Below, in pieces: positions 45,851 through 54,210 of a DNA stretch of 64,000 bases. Origin of the DNA: Arthrobacter agilis. Its GTDB lineage: Bacteria > Actinomycetota > Actinomycetes > Actinomycetales > Micrococcaceae. The notes beneath the pieces were generated by a model, which saw only the letters and a program-made list of their open reading frames with translations, was not told the DNA's origin and made no database searches. Numbering within the stretch: position 1 is the stretch's first letter; the number at the start of each line of letters is the position of its first letter. Both the position numbers and the translations under genes were made by a program. The DNA is taken from positions 102,095-166,094 of the forward strand of contig NZ_VHIM01000009.1 of the NCBI RefSeq assembly GCF_006494655.1, given 5' to 3'.

Positions 45851-48085
45851 TCAGCCCTTCTCGAGGAATGCTTCCTTCTCCGGGTTGAGGTAGAGGTCGA
45901 TCGCCTGGGAGAGGCCGGGGTAATGCGCCAGGTCCGGGTCCTCCCCCACGATCTCCTGTGCGTCGGTGCGTGCCTTCTCGATGACCTTCCCGTGCTGGGT
46001 GATCCTGAGGAACCGCAGGGCGGAGCGGCCGCCGGACTGGGAGGCGCCGAGGATGTTCCCCTCCCGCCGCAGCTCCAGGTCCTTCTGCGAGAGTTCGAAG
46101 CCGTCGGTCGTCGAGGCGACCGCCGACAGCCGCTCTCGGCTCGGGTGGCCGGGCTCGAGTTTCGTGACCAACAGACAGGTTCCGGCATGCCCGCCCCGGC
46201 CGATCCGGCCACGCAACTGGTGCAGCTGCGAGATGCCGAAGCGGTCGGCGTCCATGATCACCATGAGGGTCGCATTGGGGACGTCGACGCCGACCTCGAT
46301 CACGGTGGTCGCGATGAGCAGCTGCACGCTGCCCTCCGCGAAGCGCGCCATGACGTCGGCCTTCTCCTGGGGATCCACGCGCCCGTGCAGCATGCCCAGC
46401 GCCACACCGTCGAGCTGCGGGACCTCCCCGAGCGCGTCGAGGAGTCCGACCACGCTCGTCAGCTCCTGCGGTCCGGCGTCCTTCCGGTCCTGCTGAGGCT
46501 CGCCGTACAGGGCCTCCGCGGCGTCGTCGTCGACCTTGCCGTCGTCGCCGATCTTGGGGCACACCACGTACACCTGCCGACCGGCGTCGATCTCTTCGCG
46601 TGCCCGGGCCCAGATGCGGTCGACCCAGGCAGGATGCTCCGTGAGCCCCACCTCGTGGGTGGTGATGGGGCTCCTGCCCGCGGGCAGTTCCGAGAGGGTG
46701 GACGTTTCGAGGTCCCCGAAGACCGTCATGGCCACCGTCCGCGGGATCGGTGTGGCCGTCATGACGAGCACGTGCGGCGAGGTCCGCGCCTTCGTGCGGA
46801 GGGAGTCCCGCTGCTCGACGCCGAAGCGGTGCTGTTCGTCCACCACGATCAGTCCGAGATCGAAGAACTGCACGTTGTCCGAGAGCAGGGCGTGCGTGCC
46901 GATGATGATGCCCGCGTCGCCGGAAGCCGCTTCCAGCAGGGATTTCCGCCGCTGCGCGGTGTTCATCGATCCGGTGAGGAGCACCACCCGGGTGCCGTCC
47001 GCGGCACCACCGAGCATGCCGCCCTCGGCGAGCGGCCCGAGCGTACGGGTGATCGACTGGAGATGCTGCGCCGCCAGCACCTCGGTGGGAGCGAGCAGGG
47101 CGGCCTGCCCGCCGGCGTCGATGACCTGCAGCATGGCGCGGAGGGCCACGAGGGTCTTGCCCGAGCCGACCTCACCCTGCAGCAGCCTGTTCATGGGGTG
47201 GTCGCGCGCGAGGTCCTCCGCCAGCGTGTGCCCGACGTCGAGCTGTCCCTGGGTGAGGGTGAAGGGCAGCCGCGCGTCGAACTGCTCGAGCAGCCCCCCT
47301 GCGCGCGGGGGCCTGGCGGTGGCGTCCTCGCGGGCGGCCAGTGCCCGACGCCGGGCCAGCGCCGACTGCAGCACGAACGCCTCCTGGTAGCGGAAGCGGT
47401 GCTGCGCGCGGTAGGCGTCCTCCACCCGGTGCGGACGGTGCAGGAGCTCGTACGCCGTGGCGAGGCTCATCAGCGCATCGCGCCGGACGATCGACGCGGG
47501 CACGGGGTCGTCGAGCTCGGCCAGCTGCAGGGTGTCGAGGACGATGCCGACGGCTTTGGCGATCTGCTCGCTCCCGAGCTTCTCCACGGCGGGGTAGACC
47601 GGAATGGGCCTGCTCACGTCCTCCGGATCGGTGTCCCCCTCCTCCAGCGGCGCGTAGCGCGGATTCGTGAGCGAGAGTTTGCCCCGGTACACCGTGACCT
47701 TGCCCGAGAACACGGCGCGGACGCCGGGCTTGAGGTCCCGCTCGGCTCCGTACCCGTTGAAGAAGGTGAGATTCATGCCGCCGAGCCCGCCCTCGGTGTC
47801 GTCCGTGATGACGACCTCCAGCAGCATGCCCTTGCGCGTGCGCATCCTGCGCGAGTTCGCCGACTGCACCCGGGCGATCAGGGTGACTTCCTCGTCCACG
47901 GGAACGTCCGCGATGGGCGTCAGCTCACCGCGCTCGAGGTAGGTGCGCGGGTAATGGTGCAGCAGTCCCCCGACGGTCGTGATGCCGAAGTGCTTCTCCA
48001 GCTGCTTCGCGACCGCACCCAGATGCCGGTCCAGCGGTGCGTCGAGATCCGACGCCGTGGCGGGCCGGGCGCGCTCAGGAGTCAC
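45851..48085 (-). CDS. recG: ATP-dependent DNA helicase RecG
   Basis: Remodels stalled replication forks and Holliday junctions. The N-terminal wedge/OB domain (ITTVGGLLHHYPRTYLERGEL ... EVTLIARVQSANSRRMRTRKGMLLEVVITD) binds branched DNA. Helicase motifs are LQGEVGSGKTLVALRAML, LAPTEVLAAQHLQSI, IVVDEQHRFGVEQRDSL (DEQH), MTATPIPRTVAM, IEVGVDVPNATLMVIMDADRFGISQLHQLRGRIGRGGHAGTCLLV. 744 residues, GTG start overlapping the DAK2 gene by 11 bases. Confidence 0.96.
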   Translation of the reverse strand: MTPERARPATASDLDAPLDRHLGAVAKQLEKHFGITTVGGLLHHYPRTYLERGELTPIADVPVDEEVTLIARVQSANSRRMRTRKGMLLEVVITDDTEGGLGGMNLTFFNGYGAERDLKPGVRAVFSGKVTVYRGKLSLTNPRYAPLEEGDTDPEDVSRPIPVYPAVEKLGSEQIAKAVGIVLDTLQLAELDDPVPASIVRRDALMSLATAYELLHRPHRVEDAYRAQHRFRYQEAFVLQSALARRRALAAREDATARPPRAGGLLEQFDARLPFTLTQGQLDVGHTLAEDLARDHPMNRLLQGEVGSGKTLVALRAMLQVIDAGGQAALLAPTEVLAAQHLQSITRTLGPLAEGGMLGGAADGTRVVLLTGSMNTAQRRKSLLEAASGDAGIIIGTHALLSDNVQFFDLGLIVVDEQHRFGVEQRDSLRTKARTSPHVLVMTATPIPRTVAMTVFGDLETSTLSELPAGRSPITTHEVGLTEHPAWVDRIWARAREEIDAGRQVYVVCPKIGDDGKVDDDAAEALYGEPQQDRKDAGPQELTSVVGLLDALGEVPQLDGVALGMLHGRVDPQEKADVMARFAEGSVQLLIATTVIEVGVDVPNATLMVIMDADRFGISQLHQLRGRIGRGGHAGTCLLVTKLEPGHPSRERLSAVASTTDGFELSQKDLELRREGNILGASQSGGRSALRFLRITQHGKVIEKARTDAQEIVGEDPDLAHYPGLSQAIDLYLNPEKEAFLEKG

Positions 48086-49052
48086 CGGCCTCGACTCCAG
48101 CAGAGGAGGTCGCGAGCTGCGTGACCATCACGTTGACCGGGTTTCCCGCCTCGTGGATCAGGGCGAGGGCGGGCGCCGCGTCCGGCACATGGACGTGCAC
48201 CCGCCAGCGATACCCCTCCTCGACCTCGGTGACCGCACTCATGATCACGGAATCGCCGAGCTCGTCCAGGTGCAGGCGCAGGGTCGCGGCGTCCAGCGGG
48301 CTGAGGTTGATGGTGCACATGACCTCGACGCCCTCGGCGTCGCCTCCGTTGTGGATATGGGGTGCCTGGATGTCGTAGCCGTGCAGGCCGTCGAGCAGTT
48401 CGTCCTGCAGTTCCTCGCCGAGAGCCGCCGCCCGCAGGGCGTCCAGGATGAGCAGGAAGCCGACGCCGCCGGCATCCACCACCTGCGCGTCGGTCAGCGG
48501 GCCTAGCTGGCTCTCGGTGTGAACCACGGCCTGCAGTGCATCCTGGACCGCCGCCCTGAGGGTCAGGGCGAGCGTCGAGTTGCTGTCGTCCTGCGCGTGC
48601 CCGGCGGCGGTCTCGGCCGCGCCCCGCGCGCTCGCCTCGAGGACGGAGAGCATGGTGCCCGGCACGGGGTCGCTGAGCGCCGACCAGCTGCGGATCTGGG
48701 CCCGCTGCAGGGAGGACGCGAGCAGGGAGCAGGTGAGCCTGCTGGCCCCGTGCAGGGGCTCGGCGAACGCCGCGAGGAACACGGCGAAGAGCGTCCCCGA
48801 GTTCCCCAGGGCCTCTTCCATCGCCGCCCGACCGGCGATGCTGAGCAGCTCACCCAGGTCGGCCGTCTCGGCATCGTGTGCGGCGCGGGCGGCGGAGCGG
48901 ACCGTCAGGTACAGGTTGGTGCCCGTGTCGCCGTCCGCCACCGGGAAGATGTTGATGGCGTTCAGCCGGTCGCTGTGGTTGCCGAGAGACTCTTCGGCCT
49001 TGCCCAGCCATCGCTTCATCGCGACAGCGTTGGCCGTGACCTTAGTGTGCAA
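48075..49052 (-). CDS. DAK2-domain protein (YloV/FakA-like)
   Basis: 325 residues. The N-terminal DAK2 (dihydroxyacetone kinase DhaL-like) domain has the ADP/Mg site INIFPVADGDTGTNLYLTVRSA, the GNSGTLFAVFLAAF loop and DAGGVGFLLILDAL. The C-terminal third (VEVMCTINLSPLDAATLRLHLDELGDSVIM) resembles the middle region of YloV/FakA. FakA phosphorylates fatty acids bound to FakB in Firmicutes; activity here is not established. The TTG at 49052 overlaps the thiL stop by 11 bases; an ATG at 49019 is the alternative. thiL-DAK2-recG order is conserved in actinobacteria. Confidence 0.85.
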   Translation of the reverse strand: MHTKVTANAVAMKRWLGKAEESLGNHSDRLNAINIFPVADGDTGTNLYLTVRSAARAAHDAETADLGELLSIAGRAAMEEALGNSGTLFAVFLAAFAEPLHGASRLTCSLLASSLQRAQIRSWSALSDPVPGTMLSVLEASARGAAETAAGHAQDDSNSTLALTLRAAVQDALQAVVHTESQLGPLTDAQVVDAGGVGFLLILDALRAAALGEELQDELLDGLHGYDIQAPHIHNGGDAEGVEVMCTINLSPLDAATLRLHLDELGDSVIMSAVTEVEEGYRWRVHVHVPDAAPALALIHEAGNPVNVMVTQLATSSAGVEAGDS

Positions 49053-50121
49053 AATGATCCCATCCCCTGAGAGCTGTTGCCTGCGATGCCAGTGTCACCT
49101 GCGGCCGGCCCGGCAGCACCGAGCCTACCGCAGTGAACCCGGGTGGCAGCTGAACATCCTGCGGGAACGTCGCGAGGAGGCCGTGGTCCTCTCCCCCACC
49201 GAGCACCCACGCGAGCGGGTCCACCCGCAGCAGTTCGGCGGTCGGGGCCAGCGGGTGCGCGTGCTCCTGCAGGAGGTCAGGGTCGAGGTCGAGGCTGACA
49301 CCGCTGGCGGTGGCGATCCGTCCGGCGTCGCGCAGCAGCCCGTCGGAGATGTCAAGCATCGCACTCGCGCCGGCGTCGGCAGCGGCTGGTCCGGCGGCGA
49401 GGGGCGGGCAGGGTCGGAGCTGAGCCGCGATCAGCTCCTCACCCAGCGCGCCGAAGTCGGAGACCGGACGTCCGTCCTCGAGAATTGCTAGGCCGGCGGC
49501 GGCTCGGCCGAGCGGTCCCGTCACGGCGACCACATCTCCCGCCCGGGCACGTGAGCGCAAAACGGGTTCCCGGCCCTCGAGGGAGCCGGTAACGGCCGCT
49601 GTGATGACCAGCTGCGCTCCCGCACCGAGGTCCCCGCCGACCACGGAGCAGCCTGCCGCCCCGAGACCGCGGATCGCGGCGACGAACCCGCGGGCACAGT
49701 CCTCGACCCAGTCGAGCGGTGTCTGCGGTGGGAGGGTCAGGCTCACCACCAGGGACGTCGCTGCGGCCCCCATCGCATTGATGTCGCTCAGATTCTGTGC
49801 CGCGGACTTCCAGCCGACGTCGTATCCGGTGGTGCGGAGGCCGTTCGGCCGGAGCAACCGGAAGTCGTGGTCCTCGACGAGGGTGTCCATGCTGATCACC
49901 GTTCTGCCATCAGGAGAAGCGACGACGGCGGCGTCGTCTCCCGGGCCCAGCAGGGAGGCGGCGGCCTGCTGGAACATCGGTAGGATTCTCGAGAGCACGG
50001 CGCTTTCCGACACATCGCCGACGAGCGTGCCGGCAGCCCGCCTGCCAGGCGATGGAGGGTGCGGGGTTGCGATTGGACCCGGCATCCGGGAGGGGTGGAG
50101 CACAGGATCAGAGTTCGCCAT
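49042..50121 (-). CDS. thiL: Thiamine-monophosphate kinase
   Basis: Makes thiamine diphosphate from the monophosphate. The AIR-synthase-like fold is evident from LLGPGDDAAVV, VISMDTLVEDHDFRLLRP, VVGGDLGAGAQLVITAAVTG, DVVAVTGPLGRAAAGLAIL, MLDISDGLLRDAGRIATASGV and WVLGGGEDHGLLATFP. 359 residues from the ATG at 50121. There is no ribosome-binding site, but TACCGT ends six bases before the ATG, so the mRNA may be leaderless. A Pro-rich N-terminal extension of about 35 residues precedes the domain. Confidence 0.94.
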   Translation of the reverse strand: MANSDPVLHPSRMPGPIATPHPPSPGRRAAGTLVGDVSESAVLSRILPMFQQAAASLLGPGDDAAVVASPDGRTVISMDTLVEDHDFRLLRPNGLRTTGYDVGWKSAAQNLSDINAMGAAATSLVVSLTLPPQTPLDWVEDCARGFVAAIRGLGAAGCSVVGGDLGAGAQLVITAAVTGSLEGREPVLRSRARAGDVVAVTGPLGRAAAGLAILEDGRPVSDFGALGEELIAAQLRPCPPLAAGPAAADAGASAMLDISDGLLRDAGRIATASGVSLDLDPDLLQEHAHPLAPTAELLRVDPLAWVLGGGEDHGLLATFPQDVQLPPGFTAVGSVLPGRPQVTLASQATALRGWDHFAH

Positions 50122-50231
50122 ACATCCACGGTACGTCGAGGCCCTGACGATCACGCCGTCGATTAACAGGTGCTCACCGCCCGCACAGTCTGCGTCCAGC
50201 GCCTCGTCGGGTTCGTCAGCTCCCCACCGCC

Positions 50232-50237
50232 TATACT
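50232..50237 (+). promoter_or_regulatory. Probable -10 element of the epimerase gene
   Basis: TATACT, a near-consensus -10 hexamer, lies 35 bases before the TTG start at 50272. No good -35 is seen at 16-18 bases. Confidence 0.4.
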
Positions 50238-50271
50238 CGGTCTTTGCCTAGTCGCCGCGTCGGGGGATGCC

Positions 50272-51421
50272 TTGAAAACTGTCATGCTCGTCTTCGGAAC
50301 CCGTCCGGAGGCCATCAAGATCGCACCGGTCATCACCGCCCTCAGGCGGACGGCCACGCTGGACGTCCGCGTGACCGTGACCGGCCAGCACCGGGCGATG
50401 CTCGACCAGGTGAACACCCTTTTCGGCATCCGGCCGGACCACGATCTCGACATCCTCGAGCACGGCCAGGAACTGCACTCCATCATGACCAGGACGATCG
50501 ACGGCCTGAGCCCCCTCCTTCGGGACGAGCCGCCCGCCGCGGTCCTCGTACAGGGTGACACCACCACGTCCACAGCAGCGGCGATCGCTGCGTTCTACCG
50601 GCAGATCCCCGTCGTGCACCTCGAGGCGGGCCTCCGCTCGGGGAATCTCCAGTCCCCGTTCCCCGAGGAGGCGAACCGAAAGATCACGTCGCAGATCGCC
50701 GCACTGCACCTCGCTCCCACCAGCACCAGCCGGCAGCAATCTCCTCGACGAGAAGATTGCTGCCGCGGATATCGCGATCACGGGGAACACCGTCATCGAT
50801 GCCCTGCTGCAGGTGGTCCGGGACCATCATCCGTTCTCGGATCCGCGGCTGGAGACGCTGGCGGGCAGCGGCCGCCGGATCCTCCTGGTCACCACCCACC
50901 GGAGGGAGAACCAGGGAGCCGCGATGCGCGGGATGGCACGTGCGATCGCACGGATAGCAGCGAACGAGCCGGACCTCACGGTGGTGCTGCCCCTGCACAT
51001 GAATCCGGTGGTGCGGGAGGCCATCGTCCCTGCTCTCAGGGACAGGGAGAACGTGATCCTCACGGAGCCGCTCGCCTACGGGGAATTCGCCCGCCTGCTG
51101 TCGCTGGCCGCCGTCGTGCTGACAGATTCCGGCGGTGTGCAGGAGGAAGCCCCGAGCCTCGGGAAGCCCGTGCTCGTGATGCGCGAGAACACGGAACGGC
51201 CGGAAGCCGTCACGGCGGGGACCGTCGCCCTTGTGGGAGCGGATGAGGAGGCGATCGTCCACAGCGTGACCGCGCTGCTCCACGACGACGACTACTACTC
51301 GTCCATGGCCACAGCAGTCAATCCCTACGGCGACGGGAAGGCCGCTGAGCGCGTGGCGGCGGCGGTCGAGCAGCTGCTCGGCGTCGGCGCGCGCCTTCCC
51401 GACTTCACGCCGAACCCGTGA
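50272..51421 (+). pseudogene. wecB: UDP-N-acetylglucosamine 2-epimerase with a frameshift
   Basis: UDP-GlcNAc 2-epimerase makes UDP-ManNAc, used in linkage units of teichoic acids and in other surface glycans. The first frame runs LKTVMLVFGTRPEAIKIAPVI ... VQGDTTTSTAAAIAAFYRQIPVVHLEAGLRSGN ... FPEEANRKITSQIAALHLAPTSTSR. Homology then continues in the +1 frame: SNLLDEKIAAADIAITGNTVIDAL, LVTTHRRENQGAAM, VILTEPLAYGEFARLLSLAAVVLTDSGGVQEEAPSLGKPVLVMRENTERPEA. The break is at about 50734; removing one base there restores a normal protein of about 382 residues. It may be a true pseudogene, a sequencing error or (less likely) programmed frameshifting. TTG start after GGGGGA. Confidence 0.85.
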
Positions 51422-51509
51422 ACCCGCGGAGCCCATCCCTCCCCTAGGCTTGATACCGGACAGATCGTGCCGCTCCGACGGCGGCCCTGACCGCATCGAC
51501 TCCTGAAGG

Positions 51510-53300
51510 ATGTTTCTCCTGATCTACCCCGGCACCCCCGCCCGTCCCGTGTCGCGCCGCAGGCTCCTGCAACTGTCCCTGGCAGCTGCCACCGTGGCAG
51601 CCGTCGCACCGCTCACCGGCTGTACCACCGGCAACCCGACAGACTCGCCGCGGTCCCCAGGAGCACATCCGACCACGCGCGACCGGTCGGTGGGGCTGGG
51701 AGCGAGATTGTCCGAGGACCTGCCCTACCGGGTGCTGGAGAACGGCGACGGGTTGGAGCGGGTTGTCCGCGAGGATCTCGCGGTCCGGCCGGACGGGTCC
51801 CGGTCGGAACCACTGGCCCTGGCCGCCTTCGGGCACATCACCGACCCGCATGTCCTCGACGCGACGAATCCCGGTCGGCTCTCCTTCCTCTGGCAGTACC
51901 TCGACTTCGAGGACGGCTACCCGACGTCCGGACGGTTCAGGCCCCAGGACGTCCTGACCGTTCACGTCCTCGACGCAACCGTGCGGGCGTTCAATGCGCT
52001 CGGCAAGGGACCCGAGAGCGGACGGCCACTCGATGCCCTGGTGATCAGCGGCGACCTCACCAACTCCTTCTGCACCAGCGAGCTGGACGCAGTGGTCTCA
52101 GCCCTCGACGGCGGGCGCGCGACCTCGAACCCGGTGGGGCGGTACGAAGGGATCCAGGACCACGGCCGTTCTCCCCGCGACCTCTTCGCAGACGTCTGGC
52201 ACCCCGAGCCCGAGCCCGACGACGCCGATTCCGACAACTGGAAAACGCAGTTCGGCTATCCGACCGTCGCAGGGCTCCTGGACGCGGCGAGCACTCCCAT
52301 CGATGCCCCCGGCGCCGCAGTCGCGTTCTACGTGGGGTTCGGCAACCACGATGAAACCGGGCGGTACGGGGGCTCGCGTATTTCTCCCTGGGAGCAGTTC
52401 GTCGACCTGGTGCGGACGGGCCCGCGCCTCCCGGTGGACCTGCCTCGCGGCATGAAGGAGTCGGATTTCTGGGAGCAGGCTAAGGGCAACCAGGAGGATC
52501 GCAAGCGGCTGCTGGCCGACCTGCCGTCCCGCACGGTCACGGCGTCCAGCGAGCGCGACGTGTTCGACAAAGCGACCTTCCGGACTGCGCTCATGCGCCC
52601 CGGCTCCCTTCCCGAGCAGCCGACCACGGAGGACGCGCTCTACTACTCCTTCGATCTCTCCGACAAGGTGCGCGGCATCATGCTCAACACCGCCAGCCCG
52701 GACGGCGGCACCCGCGGAGTCCTAGACCGAAAGCAGGCATCCTGGCTGGTCGAACAGCTCACGGCAGCGTCGAGTTCGTATCGCGATGACGACGGCGAAA
52801 CAGTGACGGCGGACGTGGAGGATCGGCTTGTGGTGCTTGTCAGCCACCACCCCCTCCGGTCCTTCGAGGATGACGCGACGACGGCGGACGACGGCGGGGA
52901 GTCCCTGGCACGGGACGAGGTCCTCTCGATCCTCTCGCGGTTCCCGAATCTCGTCCTGTGGCTGAACGGCCACGAGCACCGACACCGGGTCGAAGCACAT
53001 CCGAGGTCCGACGGGTCCGGCGGGATATGGGAGATCACCACGGCATCGCTCATCGACTTCCCGCAGCAGTCGCGCGTGATCGAGCTTGTGGACAACACGG
53101 ACGGCACACTGTCGATCCTCGCAACGCTGATCGATCATTCCTCCGCGGAGGACGTCCGGCACGACGGACCGCAGAGCCCGACGTCGCTCGCCGCCCTCAG
53201 CCTGGAACTGGCCGCCAACCGGCCCGGTCTGGACCCGAGGCCGGTCATGGGCGCGGCCGAGGACCAGAATGTCGAGCTCCTGATCACCGCACCGTTTTGA
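51510..53300 (+). CDS. Tat-exported lipoprotein metallophosphoesterase
   Basis: 596-residue calcineurin-like phosphoesterase resembling the TIGR03767-type actinobacterial family. The N-terminus has a twin-arginine-like motif and lipobox: VSRRRLLQLSLAAATVAAVAPLTGC. Metal-site motifs are in order: FGHITDPHVLD, DALVISGDLTN, YVGFGNHDE, VVLVSHHPLRSF and LWLNGHEHRHRVE. A large insert between GNHD and the SHHP motif is typical of the family. Substrate is unknown. Its place beside wall-polymer genes suggests phosphate-ester trimming at the surface (inference). The start has a poorly spaced GAAGG. Confidence 0.88.
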   Translation: MFLLIYPGTPARPVSRRRLLQLSLAAATVAAVAPLTGCTTGNPTDSPRSPGAHPTTRDRSVGLGARLSEDLPYRVLENGDGLERVVREDLAVRPDGSRSEPLALAAFGHITDPHVLDATNPGRLSFLWQYLDFEDGYPTSGRFRPQDVLTVHVLDATVRAFNALGKGPESGRPLDALVISGDLTNSFCTSELDAVVSALDGGRATSNPVGRYEGIQDHGRSPRDLFADVWHPEPEPDDADSDNWKTQFGYPTVAGLLDAASTPIDAPGAAVAFYVGFGNHDETGRYGGSRISPWEQFVDLVRTGPRLPVDLPRGMKESDFWEQAKGNQEDRKRLLADLPSRTVTASSERDVFDKATFRTALMRPGSLPEQPTTEDALYYSFDLSDKVRGIMLNTASPDGGTRGVLDRKQASWLVEQLTAASSSYRDDDGETVTADVEDRLVVLVSHHPLRSFEDDATTADDGGESLARDEVLSILSRFPNLVLWLNGHEHRHRVEAHPRSDGSGGIWEITTASLIDFPQQSRVIELVDNTDGTLSILATLIDHSSAEDVRHDGPQSPTSLAALSLELAANRPGLDPRPVMGAAEDQNVELLITAPF

Positions 53301-53340
53301 AAATTAAGACGTAGGGTCACCCCTCCCTGCACTTCCGCCG

Positions 53341-53360
53341 AGTACAGCCTCCTGTACTAT
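53341..53360 (+). promoter_or_regulatory. Palindrome overlapping the -10 of the glycan operon
   Basis: AGTACAG (53341-53347) and CTGTACT (53352-53358) form a perfect 7-bp inverted repeat with a 4-base spacer. It overlaps a -10 hexamer, TACTAT (53355-53360). The position suits an operator bound by a dimeric repressor that controls the following glycan genes. I do not recognise the regulator. Confidence 0.5.
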
Positions 53361-53468
53361 CGCTGGCGGGGGTGCCGCAGTGTGGTGGTGCGACTCTCAA
53401 AGTCTCATGATGGCTTCACATCGATCATGTTCCCTATCCACACGGCGCAACAATCGACAGGACATATT

Positions 53469-54185
53469 ATGACGGTGCAGGTAGTTATCCTCGCTGCGGG
53501 TATGGGAACACGTCTCGCACGCCCCCATCCCAAGCCCCTCACAGAGCTGAATGACGGACGAACCATCATGCAGCAGCAGGTGCAGAACCTCACCTCCGAG
53601 TTCAAGAAGAAGCTGCGCCTGTCGATCGTCGTCGGGTTCAAGCTCGAGATGATCCTCGAGCACGTTCCCACCGCATCCTTCGTCTACAACGAGGCGTTCG
53701 ATCAGACGAACACCTCCAAGAGTCTCCTCAAGGCCCTGAGGAATTCGACGAAGGGTGGCGTCCTCTGGATGAACGGGGACGTCGTGTTCGCACCCGAGAT
53801 CGTCAAGTACCTCCGGCCGTTCATCGAACAGGATCTCTCCTTTGTCTCGGTGGACATGTCCTCGGTCAGTGACGAGGAGGTCAAGTACACCGTTGACGAC
53901 AACGGCCATATCGACCAGCTCTCCAAGTCCGTCGAAAACGCCCTGGGCGAGGCGGTGGGCATCAACTACATCTCCTCCAAGGACAAGAAGAAGCTCATCA
54001 AGCGTCTGGCTCAGGTCGGGGAGCAGGACTATTTCGAGCGGGGCATCGAGCTCACCATCGCCAAGGACGGCATCCAGTACACGCCCGTGGACATCAGCAA
54101 CTTCTATGCCGTGGAAGTGGATTTCGCGGATGATCTGGAACGCGCCAACCAGGAGCTCGACGCACGCGTCACTGCGGACGCCTGA
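53469..54185 (+). CDS. LicC-like nucleotidyltransferase
   Basis: 238-residue NTP transferase of the LicC/sugar-phosphate nucleotidyltransferase type. The nucleotide-binding motif is VVILAAGMGTRLARPHPKPLTEL. The acidic metal site is probably GGVLWMNGDVVFAP. The later segment SVENALGEAVGINYIS and VDISNFYAVEVDFADDLERAN also fit. It most likely activates a polyol phosphate, choline-type phosphate or sugar phosphate for the transferases downstream (inference). AGGA lies eight bases before the ATG at 53469; upstream in-frame codons have no support. Confidence 0.85.
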   Translation: MTVQVVILAAGMGTRLARPHPKPLTELNDGRTIMQQQVQNLTSEFKKKLRLSIVVGFKLEMILEHVPTASFVYNEAFDQTNTSKSLLKALRNSTKGGVLWMNGDVVFAPEIVKYLRPFIEQDLSFVSVDMSSVSDEEVKYTVDDNGHIDQLSKSVENALGEAVGINYISSKDKKKLIKRLAQVGEQDYFERGIELTIAKDGIQYTPVDISNFYAVEVDFADDLERANQELDARVTADA

Positions 54186-54210
54186 TCCACCTTCAGAAGG
54201 ACAAGCACTT

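Noticed and set aside
45923..48124. A 733-codon open frame on the plus strand
   Set aside because: Antisense to recG, with no recognisable motifs; recG on the other strand is complete and conserved.
50737..51246. Continuation of the first frame of the epimerase gene
   Set aside because: After the frameshift this frame gives Arg/Gly/Pro-rich sequence without homology, whereas the +1 frame keeps the family motifs.
53842..54210. Upstream extension of the 1,238-residue transferase
   Set aside because: It overlaps the nucleotidyltransferase gene in another frame. The ATG at 54211 has its own ribosome-binding site.
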